Below are positions 1 through 8,715 of a stretch of DNA of 64,000 nt, in pieces. Both the position numbers and the translations under genes were made by a program. Position 1 is the stretch's first letter. Each line of letters begins with the position of its first letter. Below the pieces are notes generated by a model. That model made no database searches. It worked only from the letters and a program-made list of their open reading frames with translations, and had not been told where the DNA came from. The stretch comes from Bacteroidota bacterium (GTDB lineage Bacteria; Bacteroidota; Bacteroidia; Bacteroidales; FEN-979), in assembly GCA_026391355.1 (NCBI GenBank), contig JAPLDH010000047.1, positions 1 through 64,000 on the forward strand, written 5' to 3'.

Positions 1-2
1 AT

Positions 3-98
3 GACCCTCAAATTACAGAAACTAATAATGAAATTTGGAAAGCGAAAAAGATAAAGTATTTTGAAAAACAGATATTGCAATTAAAAAAAACAGGTTAG
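3..98 (+). CDS. Possible 3' end of an unidentified gene
   Basis: Frame 3 is open from the window edge to a TAG at 96-98 and encodes about 31 residues that are rich in Lys, Glu and Ile, with a heptad-like hydrophobic pattern suggesting an amphipathic helix at the C-terminus of a larger protein. The reading is too short to assign a family, and chance is not excluded in AT-rich DNA. The next gene begins about 170 bp further on, after a repeat-bearing spacer. Confidence 0.3.
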   Translation, partial: DPQITETNNEIWKAKKIKYFEKQILQLKKTG

Positions 99-139
99 AA
101 AATAGTTGATTATCTGTGTCTTGTGAAGAGTTATATAGT

Positions 140-206
140 AGACACTAAGACACAAAACATTGAATATTTATATTTGGAAATTTAGCGCCTTGGCGTCTTC
201 GCGGTA
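140..206. repeat. 8-bp short tandem repeat with opposed arms, copy A
   Basis: The left arm has two 8-bp units, AGACACTA and AGACACAA (140-155). The right arm has three, TAGCGCCT, TGGCGTCT and TCGCGGTA (183-206). The left arm is approximately the reverse complement of the type of unit in the right arm, so the element is a degenerate inverted repeat built of tandem octamers. A related copy lies at 5779-5841. Both sit in intergenic DNA on either side of the fucosidase-mannosidase pair. Confidence 0.65.
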
Positions 207-265
207 AAAAAAAATTTAGTCTTTACCGATTGAGGAGTGAGGCATATAATTTAAAACTTTATTAT

Positions 266-2317
266 ATGAAATCAATGACGCGGATTTTGTTAATTATTTC
301 AATCCTGGGCATTTTCCCGGTGCTTTATGCACATCCGGAAACAAAACAGCAATATGATGCCCGTATGGAATGGTGGAGGGAAGCCCGGTTTGGGATGTTT
401 ATCCATTGGGGGTTATACAGTATTCCTGCAGGTGAATGGAACGGTAAAACCGGTTATGGGGAATGGATACGCCATTCAGCGCAAATCCCGGTTAACGTTT
501 ATGATCAGTTCCTCAATCAGTTCAATCCACAAAAGTTCAATGCCACACAATGGGTGAAACTTGCAAAGGATGCCGGAATGAAATACATCGTGATAACCAC
601 AAAGCACCATGACGGGTATTGTAATTTCGATACAAAACAGACGGATTTCTCTGTGATGTCGACTCCTTTTAAAAGAGACCCCATGAAAGAACTTGCAGAT
701 GCATGCAGGAAAGAAAATATGAAACTCTGTTTCTACTATTCGATCATGGATTGGCATCACCCGGATTACCTTCCCCGTCGTGACTGGGAAACCGCCAGAT
801 CTGATGCAGGAGCCGATTTTGACCGGTATATTATTTATATGAAAGCGGAACTTAAGGAACTGCTTACCAATTATGGGGATATCGGTGTGCTTTGGTTTGA
901 TGGTGAATGGGAAAGAACATGGAATGAGAAATACGGGAAGGAGATTTATGATTATTGCAGAAGTCTTCAACCGGGTATCATCATCAATAACCGTGTTGGC
1001 GCTGGAAGAATGGATATGGAAGGCATGACGAAAGAAGGTGCTTTTGGTGGAGATTTCGGCACACCCGAACAACAGATACCTGCAACCGGCTTGCCTGGCA
1101 TAGACTGGGAAACCTGCATGACCATGAATGATCATTGGGGATTCAATAAGAATGACCATGCTTTTAAATCATCGAAAGAGTTGATCAGGATGCTTGCAGA
1201 TATTGCATCCAAGGGTGGAAATTACCTGTTAAATGTTGGTCCGACATCCGAAGGGCTGTTTCCACGGGAAAGCATAGTACGGTTGCGGGAGATAGGGAAA
1301 TGGATGAAGGTCAATAAAGAGTCTGTCTACAATACCAAGGCAAGTCCTTTCAAATTGTTGGAATGGGGGAGATGCACACGGAAAGATATTCCGGGAGGAG
1401 TAAGGTTGTACCTGCATGTTTTTGATTGGCCATCCAGTGGGCAGATCATCCTCCCCGGATGCCTGAATACCCCGGTAAAAGCATGGCTGCTGGCCGATGT
1501 AAATAATACGGCCATGACCATTACACGGAAAGAGGATGGACTTGTTATTCAGCTTCCGGTCAATCCGGCAGATGCCGTAAACAGCGTGGTTGTGCTTGAT
1601 CTGAAAGGCAGATTGGACCTTACCGATGCTCCTGAAATCAAGGCCGATTTTGATAAATTCGTAAATAATGTCAAGGTTGATCTTAATTCATCCCGCGACA
1701 ATGTCAGGATCTATTATACAATCGATGGTTCAACACCAACTGTCAATTCGCTCCTTTACAATCAGCCGCTGACACTTACAAATACAACGGTGATCACTGC
1801 GCGCTGTTTCAGGGATGGTAAACCTGTAAGCGCGAACAGCATCAAAGAGTTTAAAAAGGTTCCTCCGCTGGGTTCTGTAATGCCGGAGGAACGGGAACCG
1901 GGAATAAGTTATGCTTATTATGAAGGTAACTGGGACTCTCTTCCGGATTTCAGGAATCTTAAACCAGTAAAGAAAGGAGTTCTCAAACAGTTTGATTTTT
2001 CTACCCGGCAGAAGGATGAATACTTTGCCATGGAATATACCGGTTATCTTTTGATCACCGATGATGATATTTATTCATTTTCCGATGATTCTGATGATGG
2101 CAGCGCCTTGTATATTGACGATATACCTATTGTGAACAATGATGGTTTACATGGGATGCTGGAGAAAGAAGGAGAAATTGCCCTGTCAGAAGGGTTTCAC
2201 CCCATCAGGGTTACCTATTTTAATAAAGCGGGGGACTTCGGTCTGAAGATATCTATTCGCAGTCCGCAATATAAGAAACAACTGATCCGGAATGACTGGC
2301 TATACCATAAGCCATGA
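266..2317 (+). CDS. Secreted alpha-L-fucosidase, GH29
   Basis: Hydrolyses terminal alpha-L-fucose from glycans; export to the periplasm or surface is expected. I chose the ATG at 266 because it starts a clear signal peptide (MKSM, then a hydrophobic run ending VLYA); the longer frame from 230 uses TTG and adds 12 polar residues. The 683-residue product has the GH29 barrel over roughly residues 25-360, with the family motifs FGMFIHWGLYS, TKHHDGY (about 112-118) and LWFDGEW, whose Asp near residue 212 is the expected nucleophile. A chitobiase/HexA-C-like beta domain (IYYTIDGSTPT) follows, then a C-terminal PA14-like domain (YAYYEGNWD, FSDDSDDGSALYID), probably for carbohydrate binding. The stop overlaps the next ATG by 4 bp, so the two genes are co-translated. 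Natural substrates could be N-glycans or mucin. Confidence 0.93.
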   Translation: MKSMTRILLIISILGIFPVLYAHPETKQQYDARMEWWREARFGMFIHWGLYSIPAGEWNGKTGYGEWIRHSAQIPVNVYDQFLNQFNPQKFNATQWVKLAKDAGMKYIVITTKHHDGYCNFDTKQTDFSVMSTPFKRDPMKELADACRKENMKLCFYYSIMDWHHPDYLPRRDWETARSDAGADFDRYIIYMKAELKELLTNYGDIGVLWFDGEWERTWNEKYGKEIYDYCRSLQPGIIINNRVGAGRMDMEGMTKEGAFGGDFGTPEQQIPATGLPGIDWETCMTMNDHWGFNKNDHAFKSSKELIRMLADIASKGGNYLLNVGPTSEGLFPRESIVRLREIGKWMKVNKESVYNTKASPFKLLEWGRCTRKDIPGGVRLYLHVFDWPSSGQIILPGCLNTPVKAWLLADVNNTAMTITRKEDGLVIQLPVNPADAVNSVVVLDLKGRLDLTDAPEIKADFDKFVNNVKVDLNSSRDNVRIYYTIDGSTPTVNSLLYNQPLTLTNTTVITARCFRDGKPVSANSIKEFKKVPPLGSVMPEEREPGISYAYYEGNWDSLPDFRNLKPVKKGVLKQFDFSTRQKDEYFAMEYTGYLLITDDDIYSFSDDSDDGSALYIDDIPIVNNDGLHGMLEKEGEIALSEGFHPIRVTYFNKAGDFGLKISIRSPQYKKQLIRNDWLYHKP

Positions 2318-5300
2318 AAAAAGGGCAGATCCTGTTAGTCCTGTTGATGTTTGTTACATTCATCTCAGACGCGCAACAGGCAGCCAATTCCTGGCCTGGC
2401 AGTTTTTTTTCGGGATACAAACGATCATTAACCTCCGGGAAATTCTCCTACCATTCCCCTCAGCCGGATGTAAACCGATCCTTACTGCTCCGTTCGATTG
2501 ATTCAGTATCATTCATTGCCTGGGAAACGGAGCAGATCCCTGCAAATTTCAATGAACCTTCTGCAAATTTTATCTGGATGTTTGGCATCGATGCCAACCC
2601 TGAGAGTCATAAATACCGGCTTTATCTGAATGATCATTATTGCCTGACATTTGCAAACCCGCTCATTTCGGAGAAAAAATCCTGGATCGTGTCAGGGAAA
2701 GATGGCGTCACACTTACATTCAGGACGACGATGCTGGATAAATATGATGACCCGATGGGTTATGCGGTATTTACTATTCCCCGGCCTTTGCTTATTCCCG
2801 GGAAGTCGCAACAGATCAGGGTTGTTGGCGAATCTGCCGGAAGTAATGTCTGGTATATGACATTTGAATCTCCTGTTGAAGAGAAACTGGATATTGTACA
2901 GGAAGAGGCCATCATTCAGGAAAAAGGAAAGGAGTATTTTTCAGTCCTGTTCAATTTTGTACACCTCGGAGAGTCTCAGAACGGGAAGATTATGGTTGTG
3001 AATGCTCCTTCAAGAGAAATCTCCCTGGAACCCGGGTTTAACCAGTTCAAACTTTTGTTACCGGCAGGAGAATTAACAACCTCCTGCAATGCGCTGATAT
3101 CAATTGGCAGGAATGCATCAATAAATAAGCGTTTTGAGGTCAGGCCGGTTCGTCATTGGGTAATATACCTCGTACAGCATGCACATACCGATATCGGGTA
3201 CACACGTCCTCAAACGGAGATCCTCCCTGAACACATGAGGTACATAGATTATGCATTGGATTATTGTGATCAAACAGATTCTTTACCGGATAATGCCCGT
3301 TTCCGCTGGACCTGCGAGACTTCGTGGGCAGTACGGGAGTATATACGCACCAGGCCGCAGGCTCAACTGGAAAGGTTAAAACAGCGGGTAAAGGAGGGAA
3401 GGATTGAAGTTACCGGCTTATTCCTCAACTCTTCAGATCTTTCCGATGAAACCTCAATAGCAGCATCGCTTCAACCGGTGAAGGAATTCAGGGATGCCGG
3501 TTTACCTGTACATGCGGCCATGCAGGACGATATCAATGGTGTGCCCTGGTGCCTCGCAGATTACCTGAAGGGATGCGGGATTAATTTTCTTACGATGGGT
3601 CAGAATGCCAGCCGGGCTTTAAAACCATTTGACCGTCCCACCTCATTTCTTTGGGAATCGCTCTCCGGCAGCAGGATCATTGTAAATCGCCCTGAGCATT
3701 ATATGTGGGGTAATCAGCTTGGAATCCTTACCAATGCTGAAACATTTGGAAAAGCATTGTTTTTTCACCTGAAGCAGATTCAGGATAAAGGATATCCCTT
3801 TGACCACTATGCTATTCAATTCAGCGGTTACCTGACCGATAACTCACCTCCATCTACCACCGCATGTTTACTCGTAAAACAATGGAATGAAAAATATGTA
3901 TGGCCAAAATTGCGCCTTGCTGTGATCAGCGAATTTGGAGATTATTTAAACAGTAACCATTTACAGGATCTGCCGATTTACCATGGGGCATGGCCCGACT
4001 GGTGGATGGATGGTTTTGGTTCGGCTGCACTGGAAACTGCCTATACCCGTGCCTCCCATGAAGATTATACCGCCAACCTGGGTTTAATGTCAATGGGCAT
4101 GATCATGGGAATCCCTATTCCGCAGAAACTTTTCAGGGATGTGGATGATATCGGCGATGGACTTTGTTTTTATGATGAACATACCTTCGGTGCGGCGGAA
4201 AGTATTTCAGACCCAATGTTAGAGAATTCTGTCGTTCAATGGAATGAAAAAGCTGCTTATGCATGGGATGTGGTAAAAAAGAACCATATCCTGCGTGAAG
4301 ATCTGCTTGGGTTGCTGCAATGGAAACTGCCAAAAGCAAATGTTCCCTCTATTACGGTAATCAATACGCTGAACTGGAATCGTTCGGGAGAAGCTACCGT
4401 TTTCATAGATCACCAGGTAATTCCCGACAACAGGAAATTTAAGATTCTTGATGAAGCCGGAAAAGAGGTTCTGGTCCAACTGCTGTCAAACAGGGAAGAA
4501 GGCACATATTGGACACTTTTTGTGACTGATGTTCCTCCGCTGGGATATAAAACATACCGCATTATCCTTTCAGACGAACTTACAAGGTTTGCTCAAAAGA
4601 AAAAGTTTTCCGGTTGGATGGAAAATCAGTTCTATTCGCTCAGGATCGATACGGTAAAAGGAGCTATCACCAGCCTGTTCGATAAGCAATTGGGTAAAGA
4701 ACTTGCAGCCGATGACCAGCCCTATGGGATGGGAGAATTTATTTATGAACAATTGGGAAAAAACCGGGAACAACTTGATCAGTTAAAGCTGGATGAATTC
4801 CGCCGTTCCACCTGGAAGGATATCACGGTTTCAGGAATGAATGAAGGAACTGTATGGAGCAGTATCACACTCAAAGGACAATCCCCTGAATGTGCAGGTA
4901 AAGAAGGCATTACCTGTGAAATACGGATTTATAATACTGAAAAAAAAGTCGAATTCCGCTATTCGATGATCAAACTCCCTGTTACTGATGCTGAGGGAGT
5001 TTATGTAGCTTTTCCTTTCAGAATGGCCAACAGTACTATGAGGTATGAAGTTCAGGGAGGTACAGTTATTCCGGGGAAGGATCAGTTGGAAGGATCTGCC
5101 AGTGACTGGAACGGAATCCAAAATTTCGTTTCAGTAAATGATAATCATTCACAAATCGTGTTTGTTTCCCATGAAATACCGCTGGTTCAATTGGGAGATA
5201 TCAACCTGGGAAAATTCTCGCCGGTTGCACATCCTGTTCATCCTTCCATCTATTCGTGGGTTCTGAATAATTACTGGACCACCAACTTCCGGGCATACCA

Positions 5301-5718
5301 GGAAGGCGAATTGAAATGGCGGTATTTCATCACTTCCGATGCAGATACATCTGTAAGTTTCAGCACCCGGTTTGGATGGGGTGAGCGAATGCCTTTCATT
5401 ACGCGTGTTTTTCCGGCACAGAAAGATGCCCCGCCGCTTTTACTGAAGGAACAATTTTCCGGTAAATTTAAGGATCTGCTCCTGGTATGTGCAAAACCCC
5501 TTTCTGACGGAACTTCAGTAATACTGCACCTCAGGGAGATAAAAGGGATTGAACAGGTCATACCGGTCAATGATCTGGCTTCTGTTTATCTTACTGTTTC
5601 CGGAAAAGTTTTCCGGTCCGTATCAGAGGTCAATGTGCTGGGTGAAAAACTGAAAGAGGCGAATTCTCCTATTGTTTTCAAACCCTTTGAAACAAAATTC
5701 ATTAAGCTTGAGTTTTAG
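2314..5718 (+). CDS. GH38 alpha-mannosidase-like glycoside hydrolase, secreted
   Basis: Predicted retaining, zinc-dependent alpha-mannosidase. The 1134-residue product starts with a signal peptide (hydrophobic LLVLLMFVTFISDA) and a beta-rich region to about residue 280. It then has the GH38 catalytic motif VQHAHTDIGYT at about 289-296, where the His and Asp are metal ligands, and AAMQDDINGVPW at about 401-412, which holds the expected nucleophile Asp. The remaining about 600 residues match the helical middle and large beta-sandwich C-terminal domains of GH38 in length and order. It follows the fucosidase with an ATGA overlap. Together they suggest stepwise trimming of a fucosylated, mannose-containing glycan such as an N-glycan. 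No SusC/SusD pair is present nearby. The family is clear; exact linkage specificity is not. Confidence 0.85.
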   Translation: MKKGQILLVLLMFVTFISDAQQAANSWPGSFFSGYKRSLTSGKFSYHSPQPDVNRSLLLRSIDSVSFIAWETEQIPANFNEPSANFIWMFGIDANPESHKYRLYLNDHYCLTFANPLISEKKSWIVSGKDGVTLTFRTTMLDKYDDPMGYAVFTIPRPLLIPGKSQQIRVVGESAGSNVWYMTFESPVEEKLDIVQEEAIIQEKGKEYFSVLFNFVHLGESQNGKIMVVNAPSREISLEPGFNQFKLLLPAGELTTSCNALISIGRNASINKRFEVRPVRHWVIYLVQHAHTDIGYTRPQTEILPEHMRYIDYALDYCDQTDSLPDNARFRWTCETSWAVREYIRTRPQAQLERLKQRVKEGRIEVTGLFLNSSDLSDETSIAASLQPVKEFRDAGLPVHAAMQDDINGVPWCLADYLKGCGINFLTMGQNASRALKPFDRPTSFLWESLSGSRIIVNRPEHYMWGNQLGILTNAETFGKALFFHLKQIQDKGYPFDHYAIQFSGYLTDNSPPSTTACLLVKQWNEKYVWPKLRLAVISEFGDYLNSNHLQDLPIYHGAWPDWWMDGFGSAALETAYTRASHEDYTANLGLMSMGMIMGIPIPQKLFRDVDDIGDGLCFYDEHTFGAAESISDPMLENSVVQWNEKAAYAWDVVKKNHILREDLLGLLQWKLPKANVPSITVINTLNWNRSGEATVFIDHQVIPDNRKFKILDEAGKEVLVQLLSNREEGTYWTLFVTDVPPLGYKTYRIILSDELTRFAQKKKFSGWMENQFYSLRIDTVKGAITSLFDKQLGKELAADDQPYGMGEFIYEQLGKNREQLDQLKLDEFRRSTWKDITVSGMNEGTVWSSITLKGQSPECAGKEGITCEIRIYNTEKKVEFRYSMIKLPVTDAEGVYVAFPFRMANSTMRYEVQGGTVIPGKDQLEGSASDWNGIQNFVSVNDNHSQIVFVSHEIPLVQLGDINLGKFSPVAHPVHPSIYSWVLNNYWTTNFRAYQEGELKWRYFITSDADTSVSFSTRFGWGERMPFITRVFPAQKDAPPLLLKEQFSGKFKDLLLVCAKPLSDGTSVILHLREIKGIEQVIPVNDLASVYLTVSGKVFRSVSEVNVLGEKLKEANSPIVFKPFETKFIKLEF

Positions 5719-5778
5719 AAACTCACCTCCTAATCCAAGTTAAAGAGGGTATCTCAAAAAGTGCAATTTACTCTTTTA

Positions 5779-5841
5779 GCGCTAAGGCGCAAAGAATTGA
5801 AAATCAATAATTTTTTTTTGTGTCTTCGCGTCTTTGCGGTG
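5779..5841. repeat. 8-bp short tandem repeat with opposed arms, copy B
   Basis: The left arm holds GCGCTAAG and GCGCAAAG (5779-5794). The right arm holds TTGTGTCT, TCGCGTCT and TTGCGGTG (5818-5841). It has the same architecture and related units as the element at 140-206, with opposed arms around an AT-rich centre. It lies between the mannosidase-like gene and the LEA14-like lipoprotein gene. No coding function is visible in the spacer 5719-5948. Confidence 0.65.
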
Positions 5842-5922
5842 ATTTTGTCTTTTGAAGTAACGTCTTTATGAGGGAGAGACCTATCGGAAGACAGATTCAA
5901 AACTTATTGCCTGAAATTTTAC

Positions 5923-5930
5923 TAATTTTG
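5923..5930 (+). promoter_or_regulatory. Bacteroidota -7 box for the lipoprotein/ABC unit
   Basis: TAATTTTG fits TAnnTTTG and lies 18 bp before the ATG at 5949, which would give a very short leader. A clear TTTG at -33 is not seen. Its position supports the downstream start rather than the longer frame from 5868. Confidence 0.45.
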
Positions 5931-5948
5931 CCCGAAATATCGAAGGCA

Positions 5949-6560
5949 ATGAAATATTTTACAAAAATTCCCCGGAACCTGATTATAGTGGCTTCTTTGA
6001 TCCTGTTGTTCCAGGGTTGCACCGTCTTGGACCAGGTGAACCAAATGGCCAACCTTGCAAAATGTGAATTCAGGATTGCATCTGTTACAAATCTGACCCT
6101 GTCGGGAGTCAGCGTCCAGAATATTCACGGATTATCGGATCTGTCAATCACGGATGCACAACGTCTTTTCAGGGGGATAACCGGAAGCACATTCCCATTA
6201 GTATTTATATTGAATGTGGAAGCGAAAAATCCGAATACAGCAAGTGCGGGGATGAACCGGTTGGATTGGATACTTTTTATTGATGATATTCAGATGACAA
6301 GCGGCAGCATACCACAGGCTGTAACCATCCCTGCTAATAATGGTGTAGCCAACATTCCGATGCAGCTTAATCTGGATTTGAAACAGGTACTGAGAGGGAA
6401 ATCTACAGATGCCATCATCAATTTCGGGATGAACCTGGCAGGTATTGGCAATAAACCGACAAGGTTCATGATCAAACTGAAACCCACCATCATGATTGGC
6501 CAGAGCCAGGTAGTTTATCCGGGATACATTACTGTAAAAACGGATTTCGTTTCAAATTAA
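5949..6560 (+). CDS. LEA14/WHy-like lipoprotein
   Basis: A 203-residue predicted lipoprotein. The start at 5949 gives MKYF and a hydrophobic stretch ending in LLFQGC, a lipobox whose Cys is near residue 24; the longer frame from 5868 would bury this signal. The mature part is beta-rich, with the alternating pattern of LEA14/water-stress-hypersensitive-response domains (for example FILNVEAKNPNTA, where N-P-N recalls the NPN motif of that fold, and a matching late strand IMIGQSQVVYPGYITVKTDF). It lies 13 bp before the ABC ATPase gene and may form one transcript with the exporter. Its role is unknown; periplasmic or outer-membrane attachment is inferred from the lipobox. Confidence 0.7.
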   Translation: MKYFTKIPRNLIIVASLILLFQGCTVLDQVNQMANLAKCEFRIASVTNLTLSGVSVQNIHGLSDLSITDAQRLFRGITGSTFPLVFILNVEAKNPNTASAGMNRLDWILFIDDIQMTSGSIPQAVTIPANNGVANIPMQLNLDLKQVLRGKSTDAIINFGMNLAGIGNKPTRFMIKLKPTIMIGQSQVVYPGYITVKTDFVSN

Positions 6561-6573
6561 TGGAAGTGGGTCT

Positions 6574-7509
6574 ATGCAGGAAACCGCGGTTATCGAGGTA
6601 AAAGGAGTGCATAAGTCGTTTAAAACGGTTCATGCAGTAAAAGGAATTTCCCTGCGGATCCCCAAGGGTCAGTTCGTTGCTTTGCTGGGCCCCAATGGCG
6701 CGGGTAAGACCACTCTGGTTGAAATGATCGAAGGCATTCAAAAACCTGATGAAGGCGAGATACTTATCCTCGGAAAACACTGGAAAAGCAATGAAGAGGA
6801 GCTTCACCGGATATTGGGGATCTCATTACAGGAAACGCGTTACATCGACAAACTGACCGTAGCGGAAACCTTGCAGCTCTTTGCAAGCTTCTTCAACCTC
6901 TATCGTGACAGGGTTGACAGCATTATTGACCTGATCGGTCTTGAAGAGAAAAGGAAATCCTATGTGGTCAATCTTTCCGGTGGACAACGTCAGCGGCTTG
7001 CCATTGGGATCGCCTTACTGAATAATCCAAAGATCCTCCTGCTGGATGAACCTACAACCGGCCTGGATCCAAATGCCCGCAGGGAGATCTGGGTAATCCT
7101 GATGAAGCTGAAAGAACAATCGGAAACCACCATGATCCTTACCACTCATTATATGGAGGAAGCTGAGCAACTGTGCGATTATATCATCATTATCGACCAG
7201 GGAGAGATCCTGAAGGAGGGGAATATGGAACAGTTGCTGAACTCGGATCAGGAGAAAAAGATCGTGGAATTCACCATTGAAAGCAATTCATTTTCCAGGG
7301 AAATCACAGAAACCGGGTCACCCTTTCAAATTCAGTGGGACCCGGCGCGGAAAAAAGGTATTGTTGAGATACACCATATTGACAAGGAACTTCCCGCTTT
7401 ATTTGAATACCTGGGACAACGGAATTTGCAACTGAAAAACCTCGAATTCCGGAAAAGAACCCTGGACGATCTGTTTACCTCACTAACAGGGAGGCATTTG
7501 CATGAATAG
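6574..7509 (+). CDS. ABC exporter ATP-binding subunit
   Basis: A 311-residue ATPase of the ABC-2 drug/lipid/polysaccharide exporter type. It shows Walker A GPNGAGKTT at about residues 39-47, signature LSGGQRQR, Walker B ILLLDEPTTGLDP and H-loop TTHYMEEAEQL. The C-terminal about 90 residues resemble the accessory domain found after the nucleotide-binding core in CcmA/NatA-like ATPases. The stop overlaps the start of the permease gene by 8 bp, which indicates a two-component transporter. The substrate cannot be read from sequence. Confidence 0.92.
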   Translation: MQETAVIEVKGVHKSFKTVHAVKGISLRIPKGQFVALLGPNGAGKTTLVEMIEGIQKPDEGEILILGKHWKSNEEELHRILGISLQETRYIDKLTVAETLQLFASFFNLYRDRVDSIIDLIGLEEKRKSYVVNLSGGQRQRLAIGIALLNNPKILLLDEPTTGLDPNARREIWVILMKLKEQSETTMILTTHYMEEAEQLCDYIIIIDQGEILKEGNMEQLLNSDQEKKIVEFTIESNSFSREITETGSPFQIQWDPARKKGIVEIHHIDKELPALFEYLGQRNLQLKNLEFRKRTLDDLFTSLTGRHLHE

Positions 7510-8647
7510 GATTAACAGGGAAAATCAATTGTTTCAACTGATCCTGGCAAGGATCAAAGAGACCATCCGGGAACCGGGTGTGATCTTCTGGGGGATGATA
7601 TTCCCGATGCTGATGTCGCTTGGCCTCGGTATCGCATTCATGAACAAAACAGATATCTTCAGACGAGTTGGAGTTATCATCCATAATCAGGATACGATTT
7701 CTACGGGAGATTCCACTCATGTTCTTCAGTCCTTTCTGCAGCATCAGACAGAAAAGATCAATAACCCAAAAGACAGGTTCCCCGCATATAAATTCACGAT
7801 CAGGGATGAAAAGCTGGGAAATTCAATATTCCTGTTCCAGGAGATGAGGTGGGATGAGGCCATGGTGCTGCTTAAACGCGGAAATATGAGCATAGTTCTG
7901 AATGAGCAGAAGGGACAAATCGGATACCATTTTGACCCGCTGAACCCGGATGCACAACTATCCTATCTGAAATTGTCCGGGGTTTTCGGTAAAAAAGGAA
8001 ACCCCGTCGCGGAAAACCGTACGAATATCCAACCCCTCACAGTGAGGGGAACACGCTACATCGATTTCCTGATCCCGGGATTGATCGCCATGGGTGTCAT
8101 GATGTCGACCATGTGGGGGATCAGTTACGATATCATTGAAAAAAGATCGAAAAAACTGTTGCGCAGGATGGTGGCCACACCGATGAAAAAGTATAACTTC
8201 CTTTTCGCCCTGATGACCGTTCGTTTGGTGATGAATTTCCTGGAAGCCGCACTCCTCTTCATTTTTTCGGCCATCGTTTTCGGGATCTCCATCCAGGGAA
8301 ACATCGGTGCGCTGTTCCTGATCTTCATGGCAGGGAGTATCGCCTTCACCGGTATTGCTACCTTTATCTCATCGCATACATCCAAAACGGAAATCGGGAA
8401 CGGGTTCATCAATGCTGTCGTCATGCCAATGATGGTGCTGTCGGGCGTATTCTTCAGCTATCATAATTTTCCTGACTGGACGATACCGTTCATACAACCG
8501 TTACCGGCAACCATCCTGGCCGATGGATTGCGAAGCATCTTTATCGAAGGAGCGGGCTTTGCAGAAATCACGGTCCCTTCCCTCATCCTGATAACCACAG
8601 GAGTTGTATTCTTCACCGCAGGCCTGAAAATCTTTAAATGGCATTAA
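7502..8647 (+). CDS. ABC-2 type permease
   Basis: A 381-residue membrane component, partner of the overlapping ATPase gene. There is one N-terminal membrane segment (VIFWGMIFPMLMSLGLGIAF), then a large extracytoplasmic domain of about 150 residues, then five hydrophobic segments from about residue 190 (FLIPGLIAMGVMMSTMWGIS onward), the usual ABC-2 membrane topology. It contains the common ABC-2 C-terminal pattern MVLSGVFFSYHNFPDW. The gene ends before a hairpin facing a convergent gene. The substrate is unknown. Confidence 0.9.
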   Translation: MNRINRENQLFQLILARIKETIREPGVIFWGMIFPMLMSLGLGIAFMNKTDIFRRVGVIIHNQDTISTGDSTHVLQSFLQHQTEKINNPKDRFPAYKFTIRDEKLGNSIFLFQEMRWDEAMVLLKRGNMSIVLNEQKGQIGYHFDPLNPDAQLSYLKLSGVFGKKGNPVAENRTNIQPLTVRGTRYIDFLIPGLIAMGVMMSTMWGISYDIIEKRSKKLLRRMVATPMKKYNFLFALMTVRLVMNFLEAALLFIFSAIVFGISIQGNIGALFLIFMAGSIAFTGIATFISSHTSKTEIGNGFINAVVMPMMVLSGVFFSYHNFPDWTIPFIQPLPATILADGLRSIFIEGAGFAEITVPSLILITTGVVFFTAGLKIFKWH

Positions 8648-8657
8648 CCGAAATGGT

Positions 8658-8707
8658 GCTGACTAAAAAGTATTTAAAAAGAGTTTATAGTCAGCCCCTT
8701 AGGGGGG
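8658..8707. terminator. Paired hairpins between convergent genes
   Basis: A perfect 8-bp stem GCTGACTA/TAGTCAGC (8658-8665 and 8688-8695) with an AT-rich 22-nt loop is followed at once by the tight palindrome CCCCTTAGGGG. The site lies between the stop of the ABC permease and the stop of the convergent membrane-protein gene, as expected for a bidirectional terminator. There is no long T-run, so the mechanism is uncertain. Confidence 0.5.
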
Positions 8708-8715
8708 TGATGTCG

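Noticed and set aside
476-1159. 227-residue minus-strand frame in the fucosidase gene
   Set aside because: Antisense to the GH29 catalytic domain; no recognisable motif and no promoter.
5868-5948. Upstream extension of the LEA14-like lipoprotein
   Set aside because: The extra 27 residues would place the lipoprotein signal inside the protein, and they cross the TAATTTTG promoter box.
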